Source of the DNA: Synechococcus sp. CC9605
Lineage (GTDB): Bacteria; Cyanobacteriota; Cyanobacteriia; PCC-6307; Cyanobiaceae
Direction: 5' to 3'
DNA: 64,000 bases
Assembly (NCBI RefSeq): GCF_000012625.1
Contig: NC_007516.1
Coordinates: forward strand, 1,364,001-1,428,000
The first letter of the stretch is position 1, and each line of letters opens with the position of its first letter. Below, piece by piece: positions 31,525 to 39,500 of this stretch. The notes under the pieces are model-generated. The model did no database searches, was not told the DNA's origin, and saw only the letters and a program-made list of their open reading frames with translations. The position numbers and the translations under genes are program-made.

Positions 31525-31670
31525 CAGCAGGCACGCTCAAGCTCAACAACAGAAACCTCTGCTGTGACATTGGAGGCTTCATCAGCAAGCTCGAGCAGTT
31601 CTGCATTGAGCTCCAACAGTATCAATGCCAGGGAGGATGCAAATTCGATGCAAAACGACTCGTCTTTCAC
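31524..31670 (-). CDS. Acidic mini-protein, 48 aa
   Basis: GTG 31670. KDESFCIEFASSLALILLEL, then NAELLELADEASNVTAEVSV and VELERAC. Amphipathic helical, acidic. Overlaps the next gene's start (TGATG), indicating coupling. Confidence 0.5.
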   Translation of the reverse strand: MKDESFCIEFASSLALILLELNAELLELADEASNVTAEVSVVELERAC

Positions 31671-31838
31671 AGCACCGCCGCGATGAATGCGAAGGGTCTA
31701 ATCAACACAACAAGTTGACTGTGGATCCCGCAATCCTGCTTTACATGGTCAGTGAAATATGAGAGAAATTCAGTCAATCTGTATCGAAAAATCAAATCAG
31801 CCGCAGAAGGGAAACACGGCCGCTAGCGGATGCAGAGC

Positions 31839-32699
31839 TCAAGCCGCCACAGGTTCGAGCATGGAGCTGACGCTGGGCTGAAATCCGATCTCACGCAACC
31901 GGGCGTTGCTGATACGGGCATTGAAGACCCGGGCGCCAGGTCGATCATGGTTGTCCCAGATCACGGGAGGCAGTCCAAAGTCATCACACAGAGCATTGGA
32001 GAGCTGACGCCGGGTGAACTGGAGATCATCCACGAGGTTGTAGATGCCTTGGAGCCGCCGGCCGAAGGCGAAATCAACGCCACGGATGATGTCGTGCAGA
32101 TGAACCCAGGCGTTGATGTGATTACCGTTCTTGCGAACCGACTGTCCAGCAGCGCTGCGGATGTACGACGGGATGTCCTTACCGGGACCGTAGATACCAC
32201 CAAGTCGCAGCACGCAGGCCTGGGTTGAGGCGTCGTTCAACGCAAGAACGCAGCTCTCGGCGCTGACCAGAAGAGCGTTCGCACCGTTGGAACAATCCGG
32301 GGGCGTCAGTTCATTGCAGATCGCACCGGACTGATCGCCATAAACGCCTGCACTGCTCAGGTACGCCACATGCAGCGGCTTACACCCCTGCCGTTGACGG
32401 ATGGCATCCACCAGGGCCGGCACCGCTTGGCCATAGACCTTCTCGTATTGATCCTCTTCAAAGGTGGCGGTGGTGGGGGCCATCGCAATCAAAACGCCGT
32501 CAAGCCGATCCAGGAAGCTGGTGTCTGCCACCGGGTCTTCCGCGCTGTAAAGACGGGGATGGTCAACCAGATCGCAGAGTTCAGCCAGTCGTCCGGGGCT
32601 TGTGGTAGTGCCGACAACCTCATGGCCTTGGTGCCTGAGATGGGCTGCAACAGCAGAACCGACATATCCACAACCAACAATCCCGAAACAGCCCGGCAT
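31839..32699 (-). CDS. NAD-dependent epimerase/dehydratase (extended SDR-like)
   Basis: 286 aa from ATG 32699. Rossmann motif GIVGCGYVGSAVAAHLRHQG, then VAYLSSAGVYGD (Ser and Tyr of the SDR active site region), RLGGIYGPGKDI and INAWVHLHDIIRG. Such YeeZ-like proteins act on nucleotide-linked sugars or similar; substrate unknown. Length typical. Confidence 0.88.
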   Translation of the reverse strand: MPGCFGIVGCGYVGSAVAAHLRHQGHEVVGTTTSPGRLAELCDLVDHPRLYSAEDPVADTSFLDRLDGVLIAMAPTTATFEEDQYEKVYGQAVPALVDAIRQRQGCKPLHVAYLSSAGVYGDQSGAICNELTPPDCSNGANALLVSAESCVLALNDASTQACVLRLGGIYGPGKDIPSYIRSAAGQSVRKNGNHINAWVHLHDIIRGVDFAFGRRLQGIYNLVDDLQFTRRQLSNALCDDFGLPPVIWDNHDRPGARVFNARISNARLREIGFQPSVSSMLEPVAA

Positions 32700-32764
32700 A
32701 CCTGGTCAAACACCTTTTACAGAATTTAACGAACGAACATCGGGCGTGCCGTGACAATGGAGAC

Positions 32765-33169
32765 ATGCTTTCGATGCTCCTCAACTTCCTCTGGGCTGTT
32801 CTCGGCGGACTGCCCATGGCTCTGGCCTGGTGGCTGGCCGCATTGATCTGCGCGATCAGCATCGTTGGCCTGCCCTGGGCGCGTTCGTGCTGGGTGATCG
32901 GCTGTTTCTCGCTCTGGCCCTTCGGCTCCGAGGCCATGAACCGGCGTCAGCTCAGGGGACGAGGCGATCTGGGAACGGGCCCCCTGGGTGCACTCGGCAA
33001 TGTGATCTGGTTCCTTGTGGCCGGCTGGTGGTTGGCTCTGGGTCACCTCAGCAGCGCCCTGGCCTGTTTTGTCACGATCATCGGCATTCCCTTCGGCATC
33101 CAGCACATCAAGCTGGCGTTGATTGCCCTGGCCCCCGTGGGCATGACGGTGGTGAAGTCAAGACACTGA
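32765..33169 (+). CDS. YccF-domain inner-membrane protein
   Basis: 134 aa. Two repeats of the YccF pattern: NFLWAVLGGLPMALAWWLAA with SIVGLPWARSCW, and ALGNVIWFLVAGWWLALGHL with TIIGIPFGIQHIKLA. Predicted four membrane segments. Role of the family is not known. Confidence 0.88.
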   Translation: MLSMLLNFLWAVLGGLPMALAWWLAALICAISIVGLPWARSCWVIGCFSLWPFGSEAMNRRQLRGRGDLGTGPLGALGNVIWFLVAGWWLALGHLSSALACFVTIIGIPFGIQHIKLALIALAPVGMTVVKSRH

Positions 33170-33186
33170 TCTGATCGGAGTTCTAA

Positions 33187-33540
33187 TCAGAAAAGCAGCT
33201 GAACCAGCCAGACCATCGCCAAACCGAGCACGCCAGCCAACAGCAATCCGCCCACCAGGAAAGTGACCGCCGCAGCCAGACCAAGCCTGGCCATGGTGTC
33301 TGGATAAAGAAGAAACAAGGTGAGCCCGAGGGCCAGAGGCCACAACGGCGGAATCAACAGGCAGACCCCGGTGAGGATCATCAGCTTGCGATCACGACGT
33401 TGCTTGGCCTCCACCTGAAGGGCCACGGCATCAGCCTCGCGATCAAGCTCAGCCTGCTCATCGTCACTAAGCCAACGGCCACGAGCCTTGGCACGATCCA
33501 GCTCGTCTTCGAGCCGTTCAACGGGGTTGCCCTTGCTCAT
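33187..33540 (-). CDS. Small membrane protein with charged N-terminal helix, 117 aa
   Basis: ATG 33540. Acidic/basic coiled N-terminus (ERLEDELDRAKARGRWLSDD), then two or three membrane helices (MILTGVCLLIPPLWPLALGL, AVTFLVGGLLLAGVLGLAMV). Convergent with the YccF gene. Unknown function. Confidence 0.6.
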   Translation of the reverse strand: MSKGNPVERLEDELDRAKARGRWLSDDEQAELDREADAVALQVEAKQRRDRKLMILTGVCLLIPPLWPLALGLTLFLLYPDTMARLGLAAAVTFLVGGLLLAGVLGLAMVWLVQLLF

Positions 33541-33728
33541 CGGCTCACCTTAAGGAGCTCGGGCCTGCAATAAGAACGGCTTGAGAGCGCTCCAGCACTG
33601 GATCTAAGACAGGGATGAATAAATCGGAAATCTACATTCGGCTTGAATAGGTATTCCTATCTAGGTATTTACCCGCCGCAATAATATCGTTGCCTTAAAA
33701 GAAAAATCAGCATAGTGTCGCTCTGCGA
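33541..33728. other. Intergenic region, AT-rich
   Basis: No coding frame seen. Contains a short direct repeat TAGGTATT at about 33650 and 33663. Probably promoter DNA for the two overlapping mini-genes that follow; no specific motif recognised. Confidence 0.4.
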
Positions 33729-33902
33729 ATGGAGATTGACGTGCTGAATAGAACTCTGGAATCACCAAATGCTGCCCATTCATGCGTCACTGAATCACAA
33801 GTGAATGCCTACTTTGAATGCCTAACTCTCTGCAATCTCGATGATGGCAGTTGCTACGAGCAATGCATTCTCCTGCATCTGAAAAACGAGGTTGATGCAT
33901 GA
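33729..33902 (+). CDS. Twin CX3C mini-protein, 57 aa
   Basis: ATG 33729. Begins MEIDVLNRTLESPNAAHSCV and carries ECLTLCNLDDGSCYEQCILL: two CX3C pairs separated by six residues, plus one earlier Cys. Such spacing would allow a disulfide-stapled helical hairpin or metal site. Its TGA overlaps the ATG of the next gene (ATGA). No family recognised. Confidence 0.6.
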   Translation: MEIDVLNRTLESPNAAHSCVTESQVNAYFECLTLCNLDDGSCYEQCILLHLKNEVDA

Positions 33903-34021
33903 AAAGCCTGAGCAATCAAACACAAATGGGCCTGGCATCCATTGCCTCAACAGTTGCTGTTGCGCTTCTTGTGATCGGCTTCATGGGCATGGCCCAGCAC
34001 ATCAACGCCAGCCCGCTCTGA
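33899..34021 (+). CDS. Single-pass membrane mini-protein, 40 aa
   Basis: ATG 33899, coupled to the CX3C gene. KSLSNQTQMGLASIASTVAV then ALLVIGFMGMAQHINASPL: one helix. The coupling suggests the two peptides work together, for example a membrane anchor with a Cys-rich partner (inference). Confidence 0.55.
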   Translation: MKSLSNQTQMGLASIASTVAVALLVIGFMGMAQHINASPL

Positions 34022-34030
34022 ACCACCTGC

Positions 34031-34273
34031 TTACTTCTGGCGTTTGAAGGTGTAGCAACCGCCGTGGTATCCGGTGAAGGGTTGGGCATACGTGACCAAT
34101 TCCCAGCCCTGTTCTCCCAATTCATTCATAAGACCCACCAGGGTGACGTCACGCTGCGGGTGGCTTCTGGAGATCAGCTGCCGGTCATCCAGCCAGAGCT
34201 CCTCGATTTCTCCGGTCCAGGACTTCCCCCGCGGAACGAAACGCAACTGGGTGTATTCCCAACGCATCACCAA
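34031..34273 (-). CDS. DUF4177-like protein, 80 aa
   Basis: ATG 34273 (or ATG 34267). MVMRWEYTQLRFVPRGKSWT, then LVGLMNELGEQGWELVTYAQ and a final GGCYTFKRQK. The WEY...LNELGEQGWELV pattern is that of DUF4177, a small alpha/beta fold of unknown role. Converges with the gene ending at 34021. Confidence 0.75.
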   Translation of the reverse strand: MVMRWEYTQLRFVPRGKSWTGEIEELWLDDRQLISRSHPQRDVTLVGLMNELGEQGWELVTYAQPFTGYHGGCYTFKRQK

Positions 34274-34352
34274 GCATCAGCCGAAAGACGCACCATCTTC
34301 ACCGCAGACGGCACCAACCGGGAGCGACAATTCAAGAACCCGCTGTTCTGTG

Positions 34353-34889
34353 ATGCCTCGCCTGCTCGTCCAGCTCGTTCTGCTAATCGGCCTGATCACG
34401 CTCACACCCGGCTGGTGCGACGCCTTGGAGGTGCCCTTGCAACGCATTGATGCCAACGGCATTGGCGAATCGATCGGCAGCGTCACAGCGCAAGACACCG
34501 ACCAAGGCCTGGTGATATATCCCGATCTAGCGGGGCTAACACCCGGGGAACACGGCTTCCATCTCCACAGCACGGGGAGCTGTGAGGCGGGCCAGACCGC
34601 ACAAGGCACCGCCATTGCCGGCCTCGCTGCCGGTGGGCACTGGGATCCTGACGAGACTGGCCAGCACCTCGGCCCCTTCGGAAACGGTCACCGGGGCGAT
34701 CTGAGCAGGCTTGTGGTGGATGACGACGGCAAGACCAACACCAGCGTGGTGGCCCCACGGCTCAGCACAGCTGATCTGAAAGGGAAAGCACTGATTGTTC
34801 ACGCTGGAGGCGACACCTATAGGGACGAGCCACCCCTCGGCGGAGGTGGAGCACGGGTTGCCTGTGGTGTGGTGCCGGACGAGCGCTGA
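34353..34889 (+). CDS. sodC: Cu/Zn superoxide dismutase
   Basis: 178 aa from ATG 34353. Signal peptide (LLVQLVLLIGLITLTPGWCDA) then all metal ligands: GFHLHSTGSC (His-x-His and disulfide Cys), AGGHWDPDETGQHLGPFGNG with H and HRGDLS (bridging His, Zn His and Asp), LIVHAGGDTYRDEPP (Cu His) and the second disulfide Cys in ARVACGVV. It converts superoxide to H2O2 and O2 in the periplasm. Complete; longer upstream open frame is not coding. Confidence 0.95.
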   Translation: MPRLLVQLVLLIGLITLTPGWCDALEVPLQRIDANGIGESIGSVTAQDTDQGLVIYPDLAGLTPGEHGFHLHSTGSCEAGQTAQGTAIAGLAAGGHWDPDETGQHLGPFGNGHRGDLSRLVVDDDGKTNTSVVAPRLSTADLKGKALIVHAGGDTYRDEPPLGGGGARVACGVVPDER

Positions 34890-34950
34890 CTCAGCCGTTC
34901 ACCAGGCGGGCATGGAGGCGGCAGACCCTGATGGCCTGCGCGGGAGGCTC

Positions 34951-35058
34951 CTAACAGAGGGCACCGAGTTCCCTGTTCAGCTGCTGAAACAGGGAAAGAT
35001 CCGCTCCGAGAATCGAGGGAAACACCAGGAACAAACCTGAGGCGATCAAACCGATCAA
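34951..35058 (-). CDS. Possible membrane mini-protein, 35 aa
   Basis: TTG 35058. LIGLIASGLFLVFPSILGAD then LSLFQQLNRELGALC: one hydrophobic helix and a polar tail, like small photosystem subunits in shape. No ATG or GTG is available and the opposite strand is also open, so this is tentative. Confidence 0.35.
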   Translation of the reverse strand: MIGLIASGLFLVFPSILGADLSLFQQLNRELGALC

Positions 35059-35100
35059 GGCACCGCTCCAACTCTTAAGAGAACCCTAAGCCCGCATTGG

Positions 35101-35256
35101 CTAAGGGTCGTGTTCGCCCCTGCAGACCACGGCCATCAGGGCATCGATGTGCAGCATCAGACCAGCACGCCAGGCGGCGTCTTCGTCCTTGGCCTTGATG
35201 GTCTCCACCACAATCGAGCCTCCACGCTCAATGATCAGGTCATAGGCGGGTGGCAT
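35101..35256 (-). CDS. Mini-protein, 51 aa, paralogue of the gene at 51001
   Basis: ATG 35256. PPAYDLIIERGGSIVVETIK and KAKDEDAAWRAGLMLHIDA. The start resembles the minus-strand gene beginning at 51001 (SPFYDLILQRKGELHTETVQ, then DAALAWRLG). The shared YDLI-x8-ET-x5-D-x3-AWR-x-G pattern defines a small family I cannot name. Confidence 0.6.
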   Translation of the reverse strand: MPPAYDLIIERGGSIVVETIKAKDEDAAWRAGLMLHIDALMAVVCRGEHDP

Positions 35257-35368
35257 CGGAGTGTTGCGGCGCCTCCCCATTCAGCAGGCAAAGGGCGTCT
35301 GGCACATCCCCCACTTGGGGGGGTTCAGCGGCAGGTGACCATGGTGAAACGCTTGAGCTCTTCGAACG

Positions 35369-35635
35369 TTGTTCAAATCACCCCTGTTCCGGCGCGTCGG
35401 GATCTACCTCGTGCTCAGCACGGCAGCGGTCACCGTCGTCAATCAGCTCGAGATCGAACAGCAGAGTGCCTATCAGATCTATATCCCGATGTTCATTGGG
35501 ATCTACATCGTCTCGCGTTGGCTCGACAGTCTGTTCAGCCAGGCCTCACAGGAGCAGACGTCACAACAGACACAGACCAACGCAACGCATGACAAAACAT
35601 CACCGTCCCCAACCAATCGTGGTTTTGGACAGTGA
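35369..35635 (+). CDS. Membrane protein, 88 aa
   Basis: ATG 35369. Two hydrophobic segments (VGIYLVLSTAAVTVVNQLEI and YIPMFIGIYIVSRWLDSLFS) followed by a Gln/Thr/Ser-rich tail. Convergent with the RRM gene (24 nt). Unknown function. Confidence 0.6.
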   Translation: MFKSPLFRRVGIYLVLSTAAVTVVNQLEIEQQSAYQIYIPMFIGIYIVSRWLDSLFSQASQEQTSQQTQTNATHDKTSPSPTNRGFGQ

Positions 35636-35659
35636 GGTGAGTAAAAGCTGTTTTGAAGC

Positions 35660-35905
35660 TCAGCGGCGGGGTTCGGCCTTGCGAACGGAGATGGCGCGAC
35701 CCATCCACTCAACGTTTTGCAGGTCGTCGATCGCCGACTGCTCATCGGCTTCGCTGCTGAGGTCCACAAAAGCGAAACCACGCTTGCGGCCCGTCTCCCG
35801 GTCGAGGGGCAAGGAGCATTTGCTCACTTCGCCGTACTGACCGAACAGATGAATGAGATCCTCCCGCTCAGCGTCCCAGGAGAGATTTCCAATAAAGATC
35901 GTCAA
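35660..35905 (-). CDS. rbp: RRM-type RNA-binding protein (Rbp)
   Basis: 81 aa from ATG 35905. RNP2 IFIGNLS and RNP1 KRGFAFVDL are intact, with the usual betaalphabeta spacing and a basic tail (RKAEPRR). Cyanobacterial Rbp proteins bind mRNA, are often cold-induced and can localise thylakoid mRNAs. No Gly-rich extension, so this is the short type. Confidence 0.93.
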   Translation of the reverse strand: MTIFIGNLSWDAEREDLIHLFGQYGEVSKCSLPLDRETGRKRGFAFVDLSSEADEQSAIDDLQNVEWMGRAISVRKAEPRR

Positions 35906-35918
35906 AAAAATGAGTTAA

Positions 35919-36191
35919 TCAAGACTGCTTACCTTCGCATACAGCGGCCAGGCGCAGCGCCTTCAGTGGGAATGGCTCAAGGATGGAGTCAAGGGCTACC
36001 AAACAATTCCGTCCAAGGCTGAATTCGATAAAAAGCCTTTGCTTCGAGACGAATTGAGCCTCAACGGAACCAGGCTTGATTCAGTTGAGGCATTGAGATG
36101 GGTGGACTCAGCGGGACCAAGTCAGACGATTTCATCAACGCCGCCAAAGCCCGCGGCGAGGCTGCCCTGCAGGACAAGCAGCCCAAATTGA
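35919..36191 (+). pseudogene. Protein-like frame without a usable start codon (gene remnant)
   Basis: Open from a TAA at 35916-35918. FAYSGQAQRLQWEWLKDGVK, then KKPLLRDELSLNGTRLDSVE and ALRWVDSAG read as an organised protein, but only CTG 35925 or later TTG codons could initiate. After about 36110 the sequence turns low-complexity where it overlaps the next gene. Probably a 5'-truncated gene, or one with a rare start. Confidence 0.4.
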
Positions 36192-36271
36192 CCAAGCTGG
36201 AAAAGGCATTCCGCCATGCTGCGATCCGGCGTCGGGCAGAAGATGCCCGCAAAAAAGGGCACCACGCCTAG
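36098..36271 (+). CDS. Short charged protein, 57 aa, paralogue of 11348..11506
   Basis: ATG 36098. GGLSGTKSDDFINAAKARGE, then AALQDKQPKLTKLEKAFRHA and a basic tail. Shares the F-I-x-A-A-K-x-R-x-E-A-A-L and KLT-x-LEK pattern with the minus-strand gene at 11348. Overlaps the stop of the convergent glycosyltransferase by 4 nt. Unknown role. Confidence 0.65.
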   Translation: MGGLSGTKSDDFINAAKARGEAALQDKQPKLTKLEKAFRHAAIRRRAEDARKKGHHA

Positions 36272-37461
36272 GTCAGAGAGCGACCTTTCCAGGTCCAGCC
36301 GCGTCCCGTGTAGGTGCGCCAGATCGAAACCGGGCCAATCGCACCCACCAGCAACCCACCGGCTCCCATCAGCCACCAAAGGGTGAGGGGCACATCAAAG
36401 TTGCTGCGGGTCCAGAGCCGCAGCAGCAGCTGTTGAAGGATGGCCAAGCTCGCCAGGGCCATCAACCACAACCAAGCTGAAGCCAGCAGGGGTTGGAGCC
36501 AGAGCAGCAAGAGCGATGCCGGCAGCAACAGCCAGGGCACGCTGAACATCAACACCACCACCAAAGCGGCGCCGAGGGCTTTGACGGGGTTGCGGTCCAG
36601 GCCCAGAAACCAGTTCTTGGTCCAGCCCTCCCAAAGCGCCGCAAGGTTGCTGTACATCCGCAGATCGACCGCATCAAGCCCCAGCAGATAACGAAGCCGA
36701 TGTCCTCCAGCCTTGATGGTGCGAGCGAGGGCCAGATCTTCCACCACTTCACCAGCCAAGGCCCGGTGGCCACCGATCTGCCTGTAGGTGGAGGCCTTAA
36801 ACAACATGAAAGGGCCCGCGGCAAACGCCACCGGAGAGGCCGGATCGTTGGTTTCGAGGATGGGAAAGCCGAGGCCCAGCAAGCTAGCCATAATCGGCTG
36901 GACCAACCATTCCGCCAGGCATCCGCAGATCAACCGTGGTGCCAGGCTCAGCAGATCGGCCTGCTCATCAAGGGCCTGAGCCAGGGCCCGTTGCAGCGCA
37001 TCGGGCTTGAGCCGAACATCGGCATCGATGAACAACAGCCACTCGCTGGAGAGCTGTTCAACAGCCTTGCTGCAGGCCCAGTTCTTGCCCACCCAGCGTT
37101 CGTTGACGGGCCTGGGGCCGGCCTTGATCAGATGGAAGTGGGACGCTGCAGAGCCAGCGCGGAGAGCGTTCTCCACCGTTGCATCGGTGGACTCGTCATC
37201 CACCACCAACACCGACCAGTCCCTGCAGGGGGCCTGGTTGGCCAGAACGCTGGCGACACAGGCATCGATGTTGTGTGCTTCGTTGAAGGCCGGGATCACC
37301 ACGGTCAGCGTGGTGTCCGGAGACGCAACGTCTTGGCCTGGCTTCAAGCGCGGCGCAACATCAAACACCCGTTGTAACCCCAACTGAAGGATCAGCAATC
37401 CCGCTGAGGCCGAACCAGCCGCAGCGAGAAACAGCAGGGGCTCAAGCAGGGCAAGGGTCAA
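36268..37461 (-). CDS. Family 2 glycosyltransferase, membrane-bound
   Basis: 397 aa from ATG 37461. TVVIPAFNEAHNIDACVASV, VVDDESTDATVENAL, LFIDADVRLKPDALQ (DxD) and GEVVEDLALARTIKAGGHRL (ED in acceptor motif), followed by three or four C-terminal membrane helices. It resembles HpnB/CrtQ-type GT2 enzymes that modify membrane lipids such as hopanoids or carotenoids; substrate unproven. Confidence 0.85.
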   Translation of the reverse strand: MTLALLEPLLFLAAAGSASAGLLILQLGLQRVFDVAPRLKPGQDVASPDTTLTVVIPAFNEAHNIDACVASVLANQAPCRDWSVLVVDDESTDATVENALRAGSAASHFHLIKAGPRPVNERWVGKNWACSKAVEQLSSEWLLFIDADVRLKPDALQRALAQALDEQADLLSLAPRLICGCLAEWLVQPIMASLLGLGFPILETNDPASPVAFAAGPFMLFKASTYRQIGGHRALAGEVVEDLALARTIKAGGHRLRYLLGLDAVDLRMYSNLAALWEGWTKNWFLGLDRNPVKALGAALVVVLMFSVPWLLLPASLLLLWLQPLLASAWLWLMALASLAILQQLLLRLWTRSNFDVPLTLWWLMGAGGLLVGAIGPVSIWRTYTGRGWTWKGRSLT

Positions 37462-37491
37462 GGCCGGGCCATGGTCTGGTGGTCATCCGTC

Positions 37492-37869
37492 TCAGTCGAC
37501 GGTTGCTGCAGCTTCCACCATCGGCCACATCGCAGCAAATTCAGCATCCGAAACCACGGCGGTGACCTCGAACTGAATGCCGAAGTCCTTGATCCAGGGG
37601 CCGAGATGCGCCCACACCTTGCCGATGTCACTGGCGACGGCAATGGCGACACCGCTGCCGCTGATCGGTTCGCAGACCCGATATTTGAGGGCAAAGCCAT
37701 CGAAAGCATCTCCCGGTGCTCCCGAATTGATGTAGTCAGCAAAGCCAGGGCACGACTCCCACGCACCCTCAACGGTCGGGAACGTCCAAACGATCAAGTA
37801 ATGCTGCACGGTGAAGGGGGGCAAACGCTTGCTTCGTAGCCATGAATCGGCATCCAGGCGGAATTGCAA
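37492..37869 (-). CDS. DUF3303-like protein, 125 aa
   Basis: ATG 37869. FTVQHYLIVWTFPTVEGAWE, then AFDGFALKYRVCEPISGSGV and VAIAVASDIGKVWAHLGPW. Pattern of the DUF3303 family (dimeric ferredoxin-like fold). Function unknown; common in marine Synechococcus. Confidence 0.75.
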   Translation of the reverse strand: MQFRLDADSWLRSKRLPPFTVQHYLIVWTFPTVEGAWESCPGFADYINSGAPGDAFDGFALKYRVCEPISGSGVAIAVASDIGKVWAHLGPWIKDFGIQFEVTAVVSDAEFAAMWPMVEAAATVD

Positions 37870-37948
37870 CTGAATTCGGTAGTCATTCAGCAGGAGCCTT
37901 CGTCAAAGCTGGCGACGGGCTAGAGCTGAAACAGGACCCAGCACAGCC

Positions 37949-38119
37949 ATGACACTCCATATCGCCAATGAGATGGATGAAGTGGAAGTGGCCGTCTGGT
38001 GGGACTTATCACGCATCGTCCGTCACTTTGAACGCCAAGGACTGGAACGACGGGAGGTGAAAACTGCCGTGATGAATGCGGCATTGCGCCTGATGAAGGA
38101 TGAAGGGGAGCCCCATTGA
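37949..38119 (+). CDS. Conserved hypothetical, 56 aa
   Basis: ATG 37949. TLHIANEMDEVEVAVWWDLS then RHFERQGLERREVKTAVMNA and ALRLMKDEGEPH. Soluble helical. Its TGA overlaps the TTG start of the following ferredoxin-MBL gene, so they were co-translated. Confidence 0.6.
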   Translation: MTLHIANEMDEVEVAVWWDLSRIVRHFERQGLERREVKTAVMNAALRLMKDEGEPH

Positions 38120-38983
38120 CCGATGCCCCGGCATCAGACGAGTTCCGCATCAATGAGCGCTGCATCGATTGCGGCACCTGCTGGACCTTTGATCCGGATC
38201 ACTTCGCTGCCGGTGCAGGAACGGCAGTGGTGGCTCACCAACCCCGCGGAGCGTCATCCCAGCGCCAGGCCCTTCTGGCCTTGCAGGCTTGTCCGGTTGC
38301 TGCGATCGAGACAAGCCGTGCTTGCAACGCACCACACCGACTGACGGCTTCCCGAGCTGGATCTGCAGCCACGCCGCCGGTGAGGTGTTCTATTGCAGCT
38401 GGGCGTCCCAACGCAGTTTCGGTGCCCGCAGCTGGCTTATTCAACGCGCCGATGGCAACATCATGGTCGACGTTCCCCGGTGGAGTGCCCCCTGGCCCGG
38501 CGGATCCAGGCGATGGGCGGACTGGCTCAGATCGTGCTCACGCATCGGGATGACGTGGCTGAGCATCAGCGCTGGGCTCAGGCGTTCGCCTGTGAGCGTT
38601 GGATTCATCGCGGTGATGCCGATGCCGCGCCCTCGGCTGAACAGGTGCTGGAAGGGCAAGAGCTATTGGGACTCGCACCACAGATCGAACTGCTGCCCAC
38701 GCCAGGACACACCCCTGGCTCGCTCTGCCTGTTGCTCGGTGATCAACGACGGGTTCTGTTCAGCGGCGATCACGTGTGGTGGAACCGCGACCAGGACGTG
38801 TTGGTGTGTTCCGAGCGCTACTTCTGGTGGGATTTCAAAGTGCAGATCCGTTCGCTTCAGCGCCTGCAACCCCTCGATGTGGCTTGGCTCCTGCCGGACC
38901 ATGGCCATCGCCAGCATTTTCAACCGGGCGCATGGACTGAGGCGGTGAAGCAGACCCTCACCTGGATCCAGGCACAGCATTGA
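38116..38983 (+). pseudogene. Ferredoxin-domain/MBL-fold hydrolase with two frameshifts
   Basis: Frame 1: RINERCIDCGTCWTFDPDHF and LQACPVAAIE, a ferredoxin-like domain (CxxCxxC ... CP). Frame 2 from about 38330: FPSWICSHAAGEVFYCSWAS. Frame 3 from about 38500: ARRIQAMGGLAQIVLTHRDD, then LPTPGHTPGSLCLLLGDQRR, LFSGDHVWW and LLPDHGHR, a metallo-beta-lactamase fold. Both breaks are consistent with loss of one base; the second lies in a C-run near 38490. It resembles cyanobacterial ferredoxin-MBL proteins of about 290 aa. Confidence 0.8.
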
Positions 38984-39500
38984 GAAAGGCTGTCTCCTCC
39001 AGACTGCTAATCCGAACGAGGGCAAGGTTGCGCCGCGGGTAACGCCCAAACCGCTCCAATTCCGCGAGATGGCGGCAAGCAACACTGGCGGTGGCTTCAT
39101 CCACGTGCCGCTCCAGCAGGGGGATCACCGCTCGCACCACGCTGACGTCTTCGCTGTGAAGCTGCGGCATCAGCCAGAACTGCCGCCGCGGTCGTTGCGA
39201 TTCCGCTGCGATCCATCCCCGCTCCAGCGCCTCCAGGCTCAGCTGCAGAGCCTGGGGATCTCCGGCAAAAGCCTTGGCTTCACCGCGCCAGATCTGACGG
39301 GGGAACTGATCCAGCAGCAGCACCAAGGCCAGACCGCTGCTGGGCGAACAGCTCCAGTGGTTCAGGTCTCCAGCGAGGGCGCGCTCAACAGCCTCCCCGA
39401 ACCGCTCTCGCACCAGGGCATCGAAGCTGTCGCGGCGGCGAAACCACTGCCAGGGTCGGCACTGCTGGAACCAGAACTCCAGAACGTCGTCGGCGGTCAA
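38958..39500 (-). CDS. DUF924 protein
   Basis: 180 aa from ATG 39500. VLEFWFQQCRPWQWFRRRDS, LVLLLDQFPRQIWRGEAKAF (signature) and FWLMPQLHSEDVSVV. DUF924 is a helical TPR-like family of unknown function. The start overlaps the selO stop by 4 nt, so it is coupled to selO. Confidence 0.88.
   Translation of the reverse strand: MTADDVLEFWFQQCRPWQWFRRRDSFDALVRERFGEAVERALAGDLNHWSCSPSSGLALVLLLDQFPRQIWRGEAKAFAGDPQALQLSLEALERGWIAAESQRPRRQFWLMPQLHSEDVSVVRAVIPLLERHVDEATASVACRHLAELERFGRYPRRNLALVRISSLEETAFLNAVPGSR

Noticed and set aside
36493-37377. 294-codon plus-strand frame
   Set aside because: Antisense shadow of the family 2 glycosyltransferase.
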